Source of the DNA: Gardnerella vaginalis | GTDB lineage: Bacteria > Actinomycetota > Actinomycetes > Actinomycetales > Bifidobacteriaceae | Direction: 5' to 3' | DNA length: 62,085 nucleotides | Assembly (NCBI RefSeq): GCF_001563665.1 | Contig: NZ_KQ961867.1 | Coordinates: forward strand, 97,743-159,827 | Shown: positions 16,781-30,990 of the stretch, one piece after another | Layout of the letters: each line of letters starts with the position of its first letter | How positions within the stretch are numbered: the stretch's first letter is position 1 | Translations under genes and position numbers: made by a program | Notes under the pieces: generated by a model | Seen by the model: the letters and a program-made list of their open reading frames with translations, nothing else | Told to the model about the DNA's origin: nothing | Databases searched by the model: none

Positions 16781-18598
16781 ATGTATGTAAACCCAAATAA
16801 ACGCAAAGATGCGAGCAATGTGCGCTGGATATTGCAATATTGCAAACCAGATATGTGGAAAGTTTGGATTTCGATTTTTCTGTTTATTATTAACGACACA
16901 ATGGCAATGACAATGCCGTTACTTTCTGGCTTTATTGTAGACAAAATCATTATTGGAAAGAAGCATAATCTGCTTATTGGCGTATGCACATTGATGATAG
17001 CGATGATGATTATTCGTGTATTCTCAAGGTATATTTATCAGCTTTTGATGGAGAAATTTGGTCAAAATGCAGTGTATCGCCTTGTGAGTGACGAATATGA
17101 GAAACTTCATTCGCTTGATTTTACATACTTCAATCACACGCGTACCGGCGATATTATGAGCAGAATGACGTCTGATACGGATGCGATTCGTCACTTGCTC
17201 AGCTGGGTTTCATATATGGCGTTAGATTGCGTTGTAATGTTTATATTCGCGTTAATTATAATGACGATAATTCAGTGGCAACTTGCATTAGCGTTAATGG
17301 CTATTACTCCATTGCTGTTTTGGCTTACACGAACTCTAGGTAAAAATGCTAGGCCAAAATTCCTTGCGATTCGTGAATCTTTTGCTCGTATGAATTCTAT
17401 GGTTGAAGAAAATATTGAAGGGAATCGTATCGTAAAAGCTTTCGTGCGTGAGACTTACGAAACTAAAAAATTCGATGAATGCAACGAAGACTACTTTAAT
17501 CGCAATATTACGCTTGCAAAGAATACTCAAAAATATATGCCGTGGATTGACAGCATGGGATTTGTGCTTGATCTTATAACAGTTGGTTTTGGCGGATTGC
17601 TTGTTTTGAACGGGAGCATGACTTTAGGCGTATTTGTTACTTTTAACAGTTTCCTTTGGATGCTTAATATGCCTATTAGAATGTCTGGCTGGCTTATTAA
17701 CGATTGGCAGCGATTTAACGCAGGATGTGTGAATATTCGCAAGCTTCTTACGCAAGAATCGCATATTGATATTTCAAAAGAAGCGGATAAAGACGTTAAA
17801 GTTAAAGGTGAAATCACTTTTGAGCATGTTGATTTTGCGTTCCCAGACGATGAAGATTCTCCTATTTTGAAAGACATTGATTTAAGAATTCCTGCTGGAA
17901 GTAAGCTTGGTATTCTTGGCGAAACTGGATCTGGAAAATCAACTCTTGTAAATCTTATTTCAAGATTTTATGATCCGACGCGCGGACGCGTTCTAATTGA
18001 CGGGAAAGATGTGCGCTTGTTGCCGCTAGAAACTGTTCGTAGTGAAGTTAGTATAGTTGCGCAAGAAACTTTCCTATTTTCAGATACAATTGCCGGAAAT
18101 ATTAGTTTTGGTTTGGCTAAAAACAAAGAAAATTGCAAAGAATTAGATGATACTATTCGCCGAATGGCTCGTATTGCTGCTGCTGACGATTTTATTGCAA
18201 ATATGCCAGATGGCTATGAAACTGTAGTAGGAGAGCGTGGAGTTGGTCTTTCTGGAGGGCAAAAGCAACGTTTAAGCTTGGCTAGGGCATTGGCGAACAA
18301 TCCTGCAATTTTGATTATGGACGACACAACTTCCGCTGTAGACATGGAAACAGAAGAGCATATTCAGCAGGAGTTAAAGAAACTTGATGGCACGCGCACT
18401 GTAATCACAATCGCACACAGAATTTCATCTGTTAAAGATGCAGACATGATTGTTGTGTTAGATCATGGCGAAATCGTGGAGCGCGGAACGCACAGTGATC
18501 TTGTTGCTAAGCACGGAAGATATTGGGAGATTTACAGAAAGCAGTTGGGATTGCAAACTGGAAAGTCTGCGGGATTTGAAACTACTAAGGCGGAATAG
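16781..18598 (+). CDS. ABC exporter half-transporter with degenerate catalytic site (subunit 1)
   Basis: A 605-residue half-transporter: six membrane helices (about 25-310), then a nucleotide-binding domain with Walker A GETGSGKST (about 380), signature LSGGQKQR (about 490) and Walker B ILIMDDTTSAVD (about 511). The residue after the Walker B Asp is Asp, not the catalytic Glu. This is the mark of the non-canonical half of heterodimeric exporters such as TM287/288. Its partner begins 3 bp after its stop. Likely role is export of a drug or lipid; the substrate cannot be read from sequence. Start ATG has AAGGAG 10 bases upstream. Confidence 0.92.
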   Translation: MYVNPNKRKDASNVRWILQYCKPDMWKVWISIFLFIINDTMAMTMPLLSGFIVDKIIIGKKHNLLIGVCTLMIAMMIIRVFSRYIYQLLMEKFGQNAVYRLVSDEYEKLHSLDFTYFNHTRTGDIMSRMTSDTDAIRHLLSWVSYMALDCVVMFIFALIIMTIIQWQLALALMAITPLLFWLTRTLGKNARPKFLAIRESFARMNSMVEENIEGNRIVKAFVRETYETKKFDECNEDYFNRNITLAKNTQKYMPWIDSMGFVLDLITVGFGGLLVLNGSMTLGVFVTFNSFLWMLNMPIRMSGWLINDWQRFNAGCVNIRKLLTQESHIDISKEADKDVKVKGEITFEHVDFAFPDDEDSPILKDIDLRIPAGSKLGILGETGSGKSTLVNLISRFYDPTRGRVLIDGKDVRLLPLETVRSEVSIVAQETFLFSDTIAGNISFGLAKNKENCKELDDTIRRMARIAAADDFIANMPDGYETVVGERGVGLSGGQKQRLSLARALANNPAILIMDDTTSAVDMETEEHIQQELKKLDGTRTVITIAHRISSVKDADMIVVLDHGEIVERGTHSDLVAKHGRYWEIYRKQLGLQTGKSAGFETTKAE

Positions 18599-18601
18599 AA
18601 T

Positions 18602-20398
18602 ATGGCTCAAAGAAACACATATCGCGAAGATGAAAGTCAAGAAGAACGTATAAATATTCATGAGCTTATGCGTATTAGAAAATACGTGAAGCCATATTCT
18701 ATAAAGCTTCTATTAGTAATTATGGTAGTTATTAGCGGCAGCATAATTATGACAGCTATGCCTATGATTACAAAAATATTGATAGATGTGGTTTTGCCAC
18801 AAAAAAGTTTAACGTATCTATATGTAATCATTGCAGTTTTTCTAATTCTTATTATTTTATACGAGTTAGGTTTGGCATACAGAACTTTAGCTATTACAAA
18901 AATAGGTCAGTTGATAATTAAAGATATGCGAAGAGATATTTTTACGCATGTTCAATCGTTATCTTTTGATTATTTTGATTCTCGTCCTCACGGAAAAATT
19001 TTGATTCGCATTGTAAATTATATAAACACGTTGTCGGACACTCTTTCTTCGGGCCTTATTAACGTGTTTTCTGATGTTTTCGTGCTTATTATTACGTTGA
19101 TTACAATGTTTGTAATAGATTGGCGAATGGCGTTGTGGAGCTTAGTTCTGTTTCCAATATTTATAATTTGGACTCGTACTTTGCAAATTTTGCAACAAAA
19201 AGCGTCTAAAAAATTATCAAATAAGCAAAGTAATCTTAACGCGTATTTGCATGAGTCAATTGCAGGTGTAAAAACAACTCAAACTTTTGCTCGAGAAGCT
19301 GAAGCGTATGGTATTTTCCAAGGTCAGCAGTCTGAAGTAAGAAAAGCATGGATGAAGAATGTTAGATTTCAATTATTGCTTTGGCCTGGAGCGTTAATCA
19401 TTGAAACTTCTGCAATATCTTTGCTCTACTATGTTGGTGTAACGAATGTGTTCTCAATGAATGTGAGCACTGGTACGCTTATAGCTTTTATTTGGTATTC
19501 AACTACTTTCTGGGAACCTGTAGTGAATATTGGTAATTTTTATACTCAACTTGTAACATGTTCTGTATATTTGGAGCGAATTTTTGAAACTTTGAGAATT
19601 AAACCAAAGATTGTAGATAGTCCTGACGCTATCGACTTGCCTAAAATTGAAGGTAAAGTAGATATAAATGATGTTGTATTCCGTTATGAGGATGACGGAA
19701 GACCGATTTTGAATCTTGTTGATTTGCATGTTAAACCAGGAACTACTGTTGCTTTGGTAGGTCCTACTGGTGCTGGAAAAACTACGATTGTAAGTCTTCT
19801 TTCAAGATTCTACGATGTTTGTGAAGGCTCAATCACTATTGACGGATATGACGTGCGTTCAGTAACTTTAGCGTCTTTACGTAAGCAGATGGGTGTTATG
19901 CTTCAAGACAGTTTTATTTTTAGTGGAACAGTTCGTGAAAACATTCGTTATGGAAAGCTTGACGCAAGTGATGAAGAAATTGAGGCTGCAGCGCGCGCAG
20001 TTCATGCACATGAGTTTATTGAAGATTTACCAGATGGTTATGATACTGAAATTGAGGAGCGTGGAGCTACTCTTTCTGCAGGTCAAAGACAGCTCATTTC
20101 ATTTGCGCGCGTACTTTTGGCAGATCCGCGCATTTTAATTCTCGATGAAGCAACAAGTAATATTGATACTCGTACAGAAGAAGCTTTGCAAGCAGGATTA
20201 GCTCAGCTACTTAAAAATCGTACTTCTTTTGTAATTGCTCATAGGCTTTCTACTATTGAAAATTCTGATTTGATTTGTGTAGTAGATCATGGGGAAATTG
20301 TTGAGCGAGGTTCTCATGAAGCGCTTATGGCAGAAAAGGGATCTTATTATCGTCTTGTTAAATCACAATATGATGCGATTCGTAAAGCAATTGTTTGA
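18602..20398 (+). CDS. ABC exporter half-transporter, canonical partner (subunit 2)
   Basis: A 598-residue half-transporter with a transmembrane domain (about 35-320) and an ATPase domain: Walker A GPTGAGKT (about 388), signature LSAGQRQL (about 490) and Walker B ILILDEATSNID (about 511) with the catalytic Glu. The altered signature (SAGQ for SGGQ) pairs with the Walker A of the partner. Together with the Asp in subunit 1 this gives one degenerate and one active ATP site. It is translated as a unit with the preceding gene (3-bp gap). The family includes multidrug exporters and lipid transporters. Confidence 0.92.
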   Translation: MAQRNTYREDESQEERINIHELMRIRKYVKPYSIKLLLVIMVVISGSIIMTAMPMITKILIDVVLPQKSLTYLYVIIAVFLILIILYELGLAYRTLAITKIGQLIIKDMRRDIFTHVQSLSFDYFDSRPHGKILIRIVNYINTLSDTLSSGLINVFSDVFVLIITLITMFVIDWRMALWSLVLFPIFIIWTRTLQILQQKASKKLSNKQSNLNAYLHESIAGVKTTQTFAREAEAYGIFQGQQSEVRKAWMKNVRFQLLLWPGALIIETSAISLLYYVGVTNVFSMNVSTGTLIAFIWYSTTFWEPVVNIGNFYTQLVTCSVYLERIFETLRIKPKIVDSPDAIDLPKIEGKVDINDVVFRYEDDGRPILNLVDLHVKPGTTVALVGPTGAGKTTIVSLLSRFYDVCEGSITIDGYDVRSVTLASLRKQMGVMLQDSFIFSGTVRENIRYGKLDASDEEIEAAARAVHAHEFIEDLPDGYDTEIEERGATLSAGQRQLISFARVLLADPRILILDEATSNIDTRTEEALQAGLAQLLKNRTSFVIAHRLSTIENSDLICVVDHGEIVERGSHEALMAEKGSYYRLVKSQYDAIRKAIV

Positions 20399-20456
20399 GG
20401 TTGTTTGAGATTTTGTTTGTGATTGCGTGAGGTTGTTTGAGATTTTGTTTGTGATT
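20397..20456. repeat. Two direct 28-bp repeats after the ABC exporter
   Basis: A 28-bp unit (GAGGTTGTTTGAGATTTTGT and following bases) occurs at 20397 and again at 20429, identical, 32 bp apart. It begins on the stop codon of the exporter gene. Confidence 0.9.
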
Positions 20457-20538
20457 TAGCTAGTCTATATTTATCTTAAGTTTTGCGGCGTTTTTCGCTA
20501 CAAAATAGAATTTTTATTGCGCGAGTACACTTGAAAAT

Positions 20539-21606
20539 ATGAGTAAACATCATCGTGAACATAATTGGGCGCCTGCATTGGCATCGCTTAATGAAGACGA
20601 ACTCTCAAATAAAGATTTGGAATTATCGCAATCTGTAGTTTCGCAATCTGCAGTTTCGCAATCTGCAGTATCGCAATCTGATTCATGGTTAAATCTAATT
20701 AAAAGCGGAGTGTCAATAGCAGACGATCACACTCATATGTTAAGTGTAGTAAATTTTGTGCACGAACTAAATTTGCAATTAGCCCAAAAAGGTCGTGATT
20801 TAATATATCAGCCAACTGCAGATGATTTAGTTGTTAAAGCAAAAGCATCAGGAGTTTCGCATATGTTAGAAGTTGGCTGCGAGTACCCAGATTGGGAGCC
20901 AACTATCTCATTTGCTAAATCACACTCGGATTGTGTTCGTGCTGCAATTGCAATACATCCAAATGAAGCAGTGTTGCATGGTCATAGAGGTACAACTGGT
21001 CCAGACGGATTGCCTGTAGTTTATAAGCCATATCATGACATACCTTTCGATGAAGCAATGCAGCATTTGCGCTCGCTTATAATCTCAAATCCGGAAGAAA
21101 TAGTTGCTATTGGTGAAACAGGCTTAGATTATTTTCGTACAGGCGAACCATCTAGGTTTGCTCAACGTGAGGCTTTTCGAGATCACATATCACTTGCTAA
21201 AGAGCTTAATATGCCATTGCAAATTCACGATCGTGAGGCTCATAGTGATGTTATAGAAATTTTATTAAAAGATGGCGCTCCAGAAATGACTGTATTTCAT
21301 AGTTATTCAGGTGATGCTTGCATTGCGGCTATTCTTCGTGAAAATGGCTGGTTTGCTAGTTTTTCTGGAACTATTGGGTATAAAGGTAATGAAGATTTGC
21401 GTGAATCTGCTCGTATTATTGGTCTAAATCATATTACTGTTGAAACAGATGCGCCGTATCTGACTCCGATGCCTTACCGTGGACGACCTAATGCTCCTTA
21501 TATGGTTCCATATACTTTGGAAACGCTTTCCCAAGTACTCGATATTAGTCTTTCAAAAGCTGCTAAAGTAACACGAGAAAATACAGAGAAAATTTACGGA
21601 TTTTAA
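20539..21606 (+). CDS. tatD: TatD-family metal-dependent hydrolase/DNase
   Basis: Metal-dependent hydrolase of the TatD (YcfH) family, cytosolic, with 3'-5' exonuclease activity in characterised members. Metal ligands are visible in order: HTH (about 74-76), Glu in AIGETGLDYF, His in LQIHDREA, His in TVFHSYSGD and Asp in VETDAPYLTP. The catalytic domain starts near residue 65. The first 60 residues are an extra head containing a Ser/Gln-rich repeat (SQSAVSQSAV) encoded by a 15-bp DNA repeat. No clear Shine-Dalgarno precedes the ATG, so the mRNA may be leaderless or the start may lie later. Its presence downstream of rsmI and metG fits an old actinobacterial order. Confidence 0.9.
   Translation: MSKHHREHNWAPALASLNEDELSNKDLELSQSVVSQSAVSQSAVSQSDSWLNLIKSGVSIADDHTHMLSVVNFVHELNLQLAQKGRDLIYQPTADDLVVKAKASGVSHMLEVGCEYPDWEPTISFAKSHSDCVRAAIAIHPNEAVLHGHRGTTGPDGLPVVYKPYHDIPFDEAMQHLRSLIISNPEEIVAIGETGLDYFRTGEPSRFAQREAFRDHISLAKELNMPLQIHDREAHSDVIEILLKDGAPEMTVFHSYSGDACIAAILRENGWFASFSGTIGYKGNEDLRESARIIGLNHITVETDAPYLTPMPYRGRPNAPYMVPYTLETLSQVLDISLSKAAKVTRENTEKIYGF
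20626..20682. repeat. 15-bp in-frame tandem repeat in tatD
   Basis: Three full units of TCGCAATCTGCAGTT (minor variants) plus a partial fourth. Each adds five residues (SQSAV), so copy changes keep the frame. Confidence 0.95.
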
Positions 21607-21783
21607 GTGTAAAACAACTTTCAAGAATCCTTATTTTTCAACGATTTTTGAATATTTTTTGCACTATATATCTATTATTGTATACAATATCCAAGTACGA
21701 GTTAAATAAAACTGTAGATTGAATAAGGCTGTTATTATCTTCCGCATATGTGGAAATACGTCTTAGCTATGGAGGAATCTGGC

Positions 21784-24282
21784 ATGACGAAGTCACGCAT
21801 TAGTGTGCCAACGAAAGAAGGTGCAAAGGATCCTCGCAACGGTGCGAAAGATTCTACAAAAAGCTCAAAATCTGCGATTTTGCGCGCTGCATCATTTACT
21901 AAAGCGCCGAAAGTTTCGCAAAAAACGACTACTCGCGAAGAGCGCGAAGTAATAGCTCAACAGCAAGCTCAAGAAGTTAAAGAAGCAGAAAAGCTTGCTG
22001 ATTCCGCTGTTCGTGGTCCGCTTGGACGTTTGTGGGCTAAGATTCAGACAAGTTCAGATAAATTCACTCTTTCAATGGCTATTGTTGCTCTTGGAGTGGT
22101 TTATGGAGATATTGGTACTTCGCCTTTGTATACTGCTCAAACATTTTTAGCTGGTCAAGGCGGATTGCAAAATATCAATCGTGAAGCTATTTTTGGAATG
22201 CTTTCTTTGGTGTTTTGGTCAATATCTTTGATTACTACAGTCAAATATGTTTTTGTTGCAATGCGCACAGATAACAAGGGTGAGGGCGGCATCTTTGCTT
22301 TGTATTCATTGATGCGTAAGCGCGGAGCTTGGCTTGCTATTCCTGCAATGATTGGTGGAGCAGCATTTTTAGCTGATTCTGTTTTAACTCCTGCAGTTTC
22401 AATATCTTCTGCAGTTGAAGGTCTTCGCACTATTGATGCGTTTAAGCCGATTTTCTTAGAAAATAGCAATTTAGCTTTGATGATTACGATTGTTATAATC
22501 GTGATTTTATTCTCTGTTCAGCAACGTGGTACAGAGAGGATTGGCAAAGTATTTGGAATCGTAGTTATGATTTGGTTTGCCTTCCTTGCGCTTGTTGGAA
22601 TAATGAATATCGGAACTGATTTTGCTATTTTTGAAGCTCTTAATCCTGTTTATGGTATTAAGTTCTTATTTAGCTCTCATAATATTGCTGGCTTGGCTGT
22701 TATGGGTACTATCTTCCTTTCGACTACTGGTGCTGAAGCTTTGTATTCAGATATGGGTCATGTTGGTAGAGGGAATGTTTATGTTACTTGGCCGTTTATT
22801 AAAGTAGCGCTTATACTTAATTATTTCGGTCAAGGTTCGTGGATGTTGAAGCATCAAAGCGATAAGTCGTTATGGTCTACTGAAGGTTTGAATCCGTTCT
22901 TCCAAATGCTTGGTCCAAATTTGCGATATGTTGCTGTTGTTCTTTCTGTTACAGCTGGCATCATTGCATCTCAAGCTTTGATTACTGGTGCTTTTACTAT
23001 GGTTTCTGAAGCAACAAGTTTGAATTGGATGCCTCATTTGCAAGTTCGATATCCTGCTCGTACTCGAGGTCAGCTTTATATTCCAGTTGTGAATGTTGTT
23101 TTGTGTATTTCAACTTTGACTGTGTTAGCAGTATTTCGCGATTCAGAGCATATTTCTGGTGCTTATGGTCTGGCTTTGACTATGACAATGATTGCAACAA
23201 CAATTCTTCTTACTGCGCATATGTGGTATCAGAAGAAACGCGTTGGAGCGCTTGTGTTTGCAATCGGATTCTTAGTTATTGAGCTTATGTTCTTCGTGGC
23301 GTCTTTGGCTAAGTTCATGCATGGTGGCTGGTTTACTATGCTTCTTGGAGCATCGATTTTGATTATTATGCTCACTTGGAAAGATGGAACTAAGATTGAA
23401 CGTTCACAGCGCTTGCATATGAAACCTAAGGATTTCTTACCTGTTTTAGATAAGTTGCATAGCGATTTCCGTATCCCTTATTTTGCGGATAATATCGTAT
23501 ATTTAACTTCTGATCGAGAGATGAAGCGTTTAGATACAGGTATTTTCTTCTCGATTTTTGCTGATCATCCTAAGCGTGCTAGAGCTTGGTGGGCTGTGTC
23601 TGTTGAAACTGATGATGCTCCGTTCACACGCGAGTATTGTGTTGAGAATTTTGGAACTGATTATTTGTTCCGAGTAAAAATAAAGCTTGGTTTTAAAGTT
23701 TCGCCTTCAATTCCTGCTTATTTGCATCAAATTATGCACGATCTTTCTCACACTGGAGAGTTACCTCGGCAGAAATCTGTGTATCCTAAGGTTGATGCTG
23801 ATCCAGATATTGGACCAATTCGTTATGTACTTTTGCATAAAGCTTTAATGCCTGAATCTAATGTTTCAGTTCGTGGAGCTTTGTCTTTGAAGATGAAGTA
23901 TGCGATTAGGCATATTGCTGGAACTCCTGTTAAGTGGTTTGGTTTAGCGCCTTACAATCCTATTGTAGAAGTTCAGCCTTTGTTTGTTTCTACTCGTAGG
24001 CCTCCGCGTTTGAATCGTGAAGACGATTCTTCTAGAGCAGTGCAGTCTTTGCAAGGTGCTTCTGCAGCTGAAATAGTTTCTGATTTGCAAAGCAATCGTC
24101 CAAGTGACGCTGAGCAAACAGCTATTATGAATGCTCGAGATATTGCTGCTGTTAATGGAACTATTGATTCTGTTGATATTCTTGATTCGCATCAAGATGG
24201 TAAGTCATCTAATGACAAGTCATCTAATGACAAGTCGTCTAACGACAAGTCATCTAATAATGTTTCTAAAGCTAGGCAATAA
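21784..24282 (+). CDS. kup: Low-affinity potassium transporter Kup
   Basis: Integral membrane K+ uptake protein, K+/H+ symport type. After an 80-residue charged cytoplasmic head comes the family signature VVYGDIGTSPLYT (about 104-116), then about twelve membrane helices. Further hallmarks are GEGGIFALYSLM, GAEALYSDMGHVG and LNYFGQGSWML. A cytoplasmic C-terminal domain of about 300 residues follows. The ATG at 21784 has GGAGG nine bases upstream and is preferred to the in-frame ATG at 21748; this gives 832 residues, longer than the E. coli protein (about 620). The extreme C-terminus is a repeat (SSNDK) coded by 15-bp units. Only 2 bp separate it from the HD-domain gene. Confidence 0.95.
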   Translation: MTKSRISVPTKEGAKDPRNGAKDSTKSSKSAILRAASFTKAPKVSQKTTTREEREVIAQQQAQEVKEAEKLADSAVRGPLGRLWAKIQTSSDKFTLSMAIVALGVVYGDIGTSPLYTAQTFLAGQGGLQNINREAIFGMLSLVFWSISLITTVKYVFVAMRTDNKGEGGIFALYSLMRKRGAWLAIPAMIGGAAFLADSVLTPAVSISSAVEGLRTIDAFKPIFLENSNLALMITIVIIVILFSVQQRGTERIGKVFGIVVMIWFAFLALVGIMNIGTDFAIFEALNPVYGIKFLFSSHNIAGLAVMGTIFLSTTGAEALYSDMGHVGRGNVYVTWPFIKVALILNYFGQGSWMLKHQSDKSLWSTEGLNPFFQMLGPNLRYVAVVLSVTAGIIASQALITGAFTMVSEATSLNWMPHLQVRYPARTRGQLYIPVVNVVLCISTLTVLAVFRDSEHISGAYGLALTMTMIATTILLTAHMWYQKKRVGALVFAIGFLVIELMFFVASLAKFMHGGWFTMLLGASILIIMLTWKDGTKIERSQRLHMKPKDFLPVLDKLHSDFRIPYFADNIVYLTSDREMKRLDTGIFFSIFADHPKRARAWWAVSVETDDAPFTREYCVENFGTDYLFRVKIKLGFKVSPSIPAYLHQIMHDLSHTGELPRQKSVYPKVDADPDIGPIRYVLLHKALMPESNVSVRGALSLKMKYAIRHIAGTPVKWFGLAPYNPIVEVQPLFVSTRRPPRLNREDDSSRAVQSLQGASAAEIVSDLQSNRPSDAEQTAIMNARDIAAVNGTIDSVDILDSHQDGKSSNDKSSNDKSSNDKSSNNVSKARQ
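24202..24261. repeat. 15-bp in-frame tandem repeat at the kup 3' end
   Basis: Four units of AAGTCATCTAATGAC (the last two diverged) encode the repeated SSNDK tail of Kup. Confidence 0.95.
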
Positions 24283-24284
24283 AT

Positions 24285-25142
24285 ATGCTTTTTAATTCTG
24301 AAATTTCTGGGAATGTTGATGGTTCTGGAGTGATATTGTCGGATATTCCTGATTTTTCTGAAGTTGAGCGATTGCACTGTGAGATTGCTCCGTCTAAATC
24401 TGCATACGATTTAATTCATGGTCATTGTGTTGTTATTGCTACTATTGCTTGGCAAATTGCGATGAATCAGAATAAGTTGTTATGCGAGAAATTGTGTAAT
24501 GATAAGCACCACGATAGCAATTTGAGTTATTGTGATTCTAATCTTGAGTACTTATCCTTTATGCCGAAATCCTATGCTGATCGCGCGCTTATGGCAAGAA
24601 GTGGGATGATTTCGCTTATTGGTAATAAGACTTTGCCGAATTTTGTTGGCGGATGTGCGCCTAGTTGCTACGTTGATGAATATGCAGTCTGTATTGGTGC
24701 TTTATTGCATGATATTGGAACTTATAAATTATTGAAGGAAGATGGAACTTCTGGAACTTTAAGATTTGACGGTCCGCGTTATATTACTCATGGATTATTG
24801 GGATACAACTATTTGCTAAAGAATTCAGTTAGTGAAGATATTGCACAATTTGCGCGCAATCATACTGGCGTTGGGCTTTCTAGAGAACAAGTTAAATCAC
24901 AGAATTTACCTTTGCCTGTTGATGACTATATGCCTCGCACAGTTGAGCAAGAAATTGTTATGGTTGCAGATAAATACAATAGTAAGTCAGTTCCTCCGCG
25001 ATTTTTGACAGTTGAATCGTATCGACGTAAGGCAGCTCGTTTTGGTAATGCTAACTCATTGCGTTGGATGAGTTTAGTAGAAAAATATGGCGAGCCAGAT
25101 GTTTATGCTTTAGCAGAGTTCTTTGGGCTTAGAGTTGATTAG
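24285..25142 (+). CDS. HD-domain phosphohydrolase
   Basis: A 285-residue cytosolic protein of the HD superfamily. Metal ligands are an early His in LIHGHCVV (about 45), the HD pair in LLHDIGTYKLL (about 145), ITHGLLGYNYLL and an Asp in VADKYNSK. This is the pattern of HD/HDIG hydrolases acting on nucleotides or phosphate esters; the substrate is not evident. Translation is probably coupled to kup (2-bp gap). A link to K+ homeostasis through a signalling nucleotide is conceivable from context only, and no GdpP/PgpH domain is present. The conserved C-terminus (KYGEPDVYALAEFFGL) is intact. Confidence 0.85.
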   Translation: MLFNSEISGNVDGSGVILSDIPDFSEVERLHCEIAPSKSAYDLIHGHCVVIATIAWQIAMNQNKLLCEKLCNDKHHDSNLSYCDSNLEYLSFMPKSYADRALMARSGMISLIGNKTLPNFVGGCAPSCYVDEYAVCIGALLHDIGTYKLLKEDGTSGTLRFDGPRYITHGLLGYNYLLKNSVSEDIAQFARNHTGVGLSREQVKSQNLPLPVDDYMPRTVEQEIVMVADKYNSKSVPPRFLTVESYRRKAARFGNANSLRWMSLVEKYGEPDVYALAEFFGLRVD

Positions 25143-25713
25143 ATAGTTTTTATTTATTTATTTGTCTGTTTATTTGTCTGTTTGTTTATTTCTTTATTTT
25201 TTGTTGTTTAAGTTTTTGTCTGTCTGTTTGTTTTTGTTTCTTGAGTTTTCTTTATTTCTTTATTTTGTTTTATTTGTTTATTAGTTTTTTTTTACTGTTT
25301 ATTTGTCTGTTTCTTGGTCTTGTTTCTTGTTTTTGCTTGTTTGTGGGGTTGGGTTGGTGTTTTTCGACACGCCGGTGTTTTGGCTTGTTTTCAGTGGTTT
25401 TGGGGTTGTTTTGTTTTTTGGGTTTGCGTTTTAGTGTGTGTTGGTGTAAGTTTATCTTTTGCTGCTCAGCGCGGCTGGTTCTCCTCGGTTGGGGTTGATG
25501 GGCCGGCTGGTGTGGTGGTGGTTTGAGAACTCAAAAGCGTGTCTGTACTACTTATTTAGTTAATTATTGCCAGTTCATTGTCAGCCTCACAGTTTGTGGG
25601 GTGCCTGAGAGATGGTTAAATGGTGGTGAGGTTTTTGTGGGATGTTTTTTCCTTAAAGAATGTCTCGTCTTTTTCTTTATTTTTTGGAGCCTAGTTTGGC
25701 TTTTCATTGAAAT
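25143..25713 (+). other. T-rich low-complexity gap and rrn leader
   Basis: The first 200 bp are T-rich with tetranucleotide-like runs (TTTATTTGTCTG). They grade into a GT-rich block and then the rRNA leader. The rrn promoters should be here, but no box is clear enough to mark. No conserved ORF. Confidence 0.6.
25518..25538 (+). promoter_or_regulatory. rrn leader antitermination-type element
   Basis: GTGGTGGTTTGAGAACTC, about 190 bp before 16S, shares GTGGTGGTTTGAGAACT with the 16S-23S spacer. TTTGAGAACT elements in actinobacterial rrn leaders and spacers are thought to act in antitermination (boxA-like). Confidence 0.5.
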
Positions 25714-27246
<1,533 letters not shown>

Positions 27247-27436
27247 CGGAGTTTTTGTGCACGCTCGGTTTGAGTGTGGTTACTGGTGTGGAAAACAATA
27301 GTTGATGTTTTTATGTGAGTGGTTTAGGCATGTTTTTGGGTTCCCGGATTGCCACCCCCCTTGTTTTGGGGTTGTAGTCTGTGACTCATGGGATTACGGG
27401 TTGGTGTTTTACTGGCTCGTGTTTCGTGGTGTTGTG

Positions 27437-27458
27437 GTGGTTTGAGAACTGGATAGTG
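27437..27458 (+). promoter_or_regulatory. Spacer antitermination-type element
   Basis: GTGGTGGTTTGAGAACTGGA in the 16S-23S spacer, the second copy of the leader element. The spacer (27245-27605) contains no tRNA gene that I can fold. Confidence 0.5.
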
Positions 27459-27605
27459 GACGCGAGTAAGAATACGAAACTTTTTGTTTTGTTTTTTTGC
27501 TTTTATCAATTTCAACCGGCTCCATTTTGGTGGAGTCGTCTTGATCGTTTTATGATCGTTTAGTGTGATGATTAGTTGTCTAGAGTATTTTGCTGGTAGG
27601 TCTTA

Positions 27606-30672
<3,067 letters not shown>

Positions 30673-30829
30673 TTTAAATTTAAGGTTTAAACAGTTTAAT
30701 GTTTTAGACGCTTGGAGTGTTAAACGTTTCTGCGGTTAAGATTGTTGAGATTGATTTAAGTTATACTCGCGTTCATGTCCGGTTCCCAAACCGTCACTTT
30801 CCACTCATTAAGTGAGTGTATAATATAGT

Positions 30830-30948
30830 TTTGCGGTGGTCATGGCTCAGGTGAGACGCCCGGTCCCATTCCGAACCCGGAAGCTAAGGCCTGACACGGT
30901 GAGGGTACTGCACTCGATAGGGTGTGGGAGACTAGCACGCTGCCGCAT
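30830..30948 (+). rRNA. rrf: 5S ribosomal RNA
   Basis: About 119 nt beginning TTGCGGTGGTCATGGC and ending GCTGCCGCA, with the conserved core CCGGTCCCATTCCGAACCCG and GGTACTGCACTCG. The complementary ends (TGCGG and CCGCA) form helix I. It lies about 160 bp after 23S and is followed at once by the operon terminator. Confidence 0.96.
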
Positions 30949-30957
30949 TATTCTTTT

Positions 30958-30987
30958 AACGGGGAGTCACTTGACTCCCCGTTTTCT
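30958..30987 (+). terminator. rrn operon terminator
   Basis: A perfect stem AACGGGGAGTCA with TGACTCCCCGTT, followed by TTCTTAT, ten bases after 5S. Confidence 0.95.
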
Positions 30988-30990
30988 TAT

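Noticed and set aside
21607..21783. c-di-AMP (ydaO) riboswitch before kup
   Set aside because: The gap is long enough but lacks the conserved ydaO core; only a small TTCCGCATATGTGGAA self-complementary stretch is present.
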